In this document: positions 63,196 to 64,000 of the stretch, piece by piece | Numbering within the stretch: the first letter of the stretch is position 1 | How the letters are laid out: each line of letters opens with the position of its first letter | NCBI RefSeq assembly: GCF_932526225.1 | Contig: NC_064048.1 | Span: 7,543,015-7,607,014 of the forward strand | DNA length: 64,000 nucleotides | Direction: 5' to 3' | Source of the DNA: Nematostella vectensis | Taxonomy: Eukaryota; Cnidaria; Anthozoa; Actiniaria; Edwardsiidae | Program-made: the position numbers and the translations under genes | Notes under the pieces: generated by a model | What the model was told of the DNA's origin: nothing | The model's database searches: none | Seen by the model: the letters and a program-made list of their open reading frames with translations, nothing else

Positions 63196-64000
63196 TTAAA
63201 AATGTACTTTCCCATTTAAATGTGTACTTTTGCGAGAGCGTTGTTTTCACGTCCTCAAAACGCGGGTCAACCAATCAGAGACCGTCACTTCAATAGCCTT
63301 AATTCAAGGCGTCTGGAGAACGCCAGTCAGCCAATGAAATGATCTTGAAATTTGAGCCTTCGTGATTCCGCGTTCTTCCACGCGACTTGACCAATCACAC
63401 GGAATCATTCTTATCCCACAAAAAGGTCAATACAAATAGCCTTCTGTCAACAGATGCAGATTGCCGGTGATAACGATAATTAACGCGGACTAGGGGTCAG
63501 AAGAGATCAAATGGAGAAGATGACTTTAGAAAATAAAAGGAGTAGCCTTACATCTTCAAAACTACGTATAGTACTCGAACTTTAACAAGTCATTAAACAA
63601 GCTATTTCTAAAACCAACACCAAGGACACTCGAATTGGCTTACCCTAGTAATGACCTTTTTCTTCTTTGCACAGCTCTCCCAGAATCTCTTTTCGCTATA
63701 CCAAATATGTCATGTCTTTCTGTGAACAATTCACCAAGTGGATATTTTTAGTGTTCCCAGGTCGGACTAATCATACTTGATCTCAATGAACCAAAGACTT
63801 GTGATGGCGCGAAACGAAATTGGCGCCCTTTTAGTCCCGTGGCTTGGCTCGATCACGGCTGTATCCAGCCCAAATTTGTCTGCATCCAAATCAAATATTG
63901 TTCTTTTTGCCATCGGTTTCATCCAAGAATGACCCATTCGTATTGTTCTCATTATAAAAAGATGCAGGAGAGAAATCTTCTAGCTCACGCTGCACATTAT
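63196..64000. other. Right edge: no supported gene; several CCAAT boxes
   Basis: Three CCAAT-type motifs occur at about 63270-63400 (accaatcag, gccaatgaa, accaatcac) in a locally GC-richer stretch, compatible with a promoter. A possible minus-strand exon around 63649-63700 (reading EKRFWESCAKKKKVIT before GGTAAGC) vaguely recalls an SM-protein N terminus but is too short to call. Confidence 0.3.

Noticed and set aside
63649-63720. Possible SCFD2 first exon (EKRFWESCAKKKKVIT before a donor)
   Set aside because: No in-frame ATG nearby, and too little similarity to accept; the ~230 missing residues cannot be placed between it and 61873.

Overview
The window is nuclear DNA of an animal, not a microbe: split genes with GT-AG introns, AT-rich sequence, dispersed MITEs, a tRNA-type SINE, microsatellites and many minisatellites. 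The gene set (a KIND-FERM phosphatase, a TspanC8 tetraspanin, POLR3H, SCFD2, a tachylectin-2 type lectin) suits a marine invertebrate. The lectin and overall gene style make an anthozoan cnidarian my best guess, but the species is inferred, not shown.

Layout, left to right. 760-19718, minus: 21 coding exons for the N-terminal 877 residues (KIND, linker, most of FERM) of a PTPN13-like protein; the 3' part runs off the left edge. 23620-29130, plus: an eight-exon TspanC8 tetraspanin, with a putative two-exon 115-aa gene on the minus strand inside its first intron. 32109-35084, plus: POLR3H (RNA polymerase III subunit RPC8), six exons, complete. 36369-37832, minus: a two-exon rhodopsin-class GPCR. 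37833-46717: about 9 kb with no gene I can support. 46718-61873, minus: 13 exons of SCFD2, complete at the C terminus; the N-terminal part is not located and is probably off the right edge. Two genes sit in SCFD2 introns on the opposite strand: a tachylectin-2-like lectin in the last intron and a two-exon gene for a small membrane-anchored acidic protein.

The exon models were built by hand. Every junction I list keeps the frame, and the products align end to end with the families named as I know them. The genes are functionally unrelated to each other (cortical signalling scaffold, ADAM10-type trafficking partner, Pol III transcription, SM-like trafficking factor, lectin); I see no pathway cluster.

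The most unusual feature is a recurring structure. At least five tandem arrays are built from copies of an exon edge: exon end plus 5' splice site, 3' splice site plus exon start, or the last codons plus stop. Arrays of this type fill almost whole introns of the PTPN13-like gene (44-bp and 93/112-bp units on donors, a 47-bp unit on an acceptor) and lie in SCFD2 (90-bp unit on a donor), POLR3H (82-bp triplication of an acceptor) and at the GPCR stop codon (114-bp unit). They put dozens of decoy splice sites next to real ones and deserve a genome-wide check.
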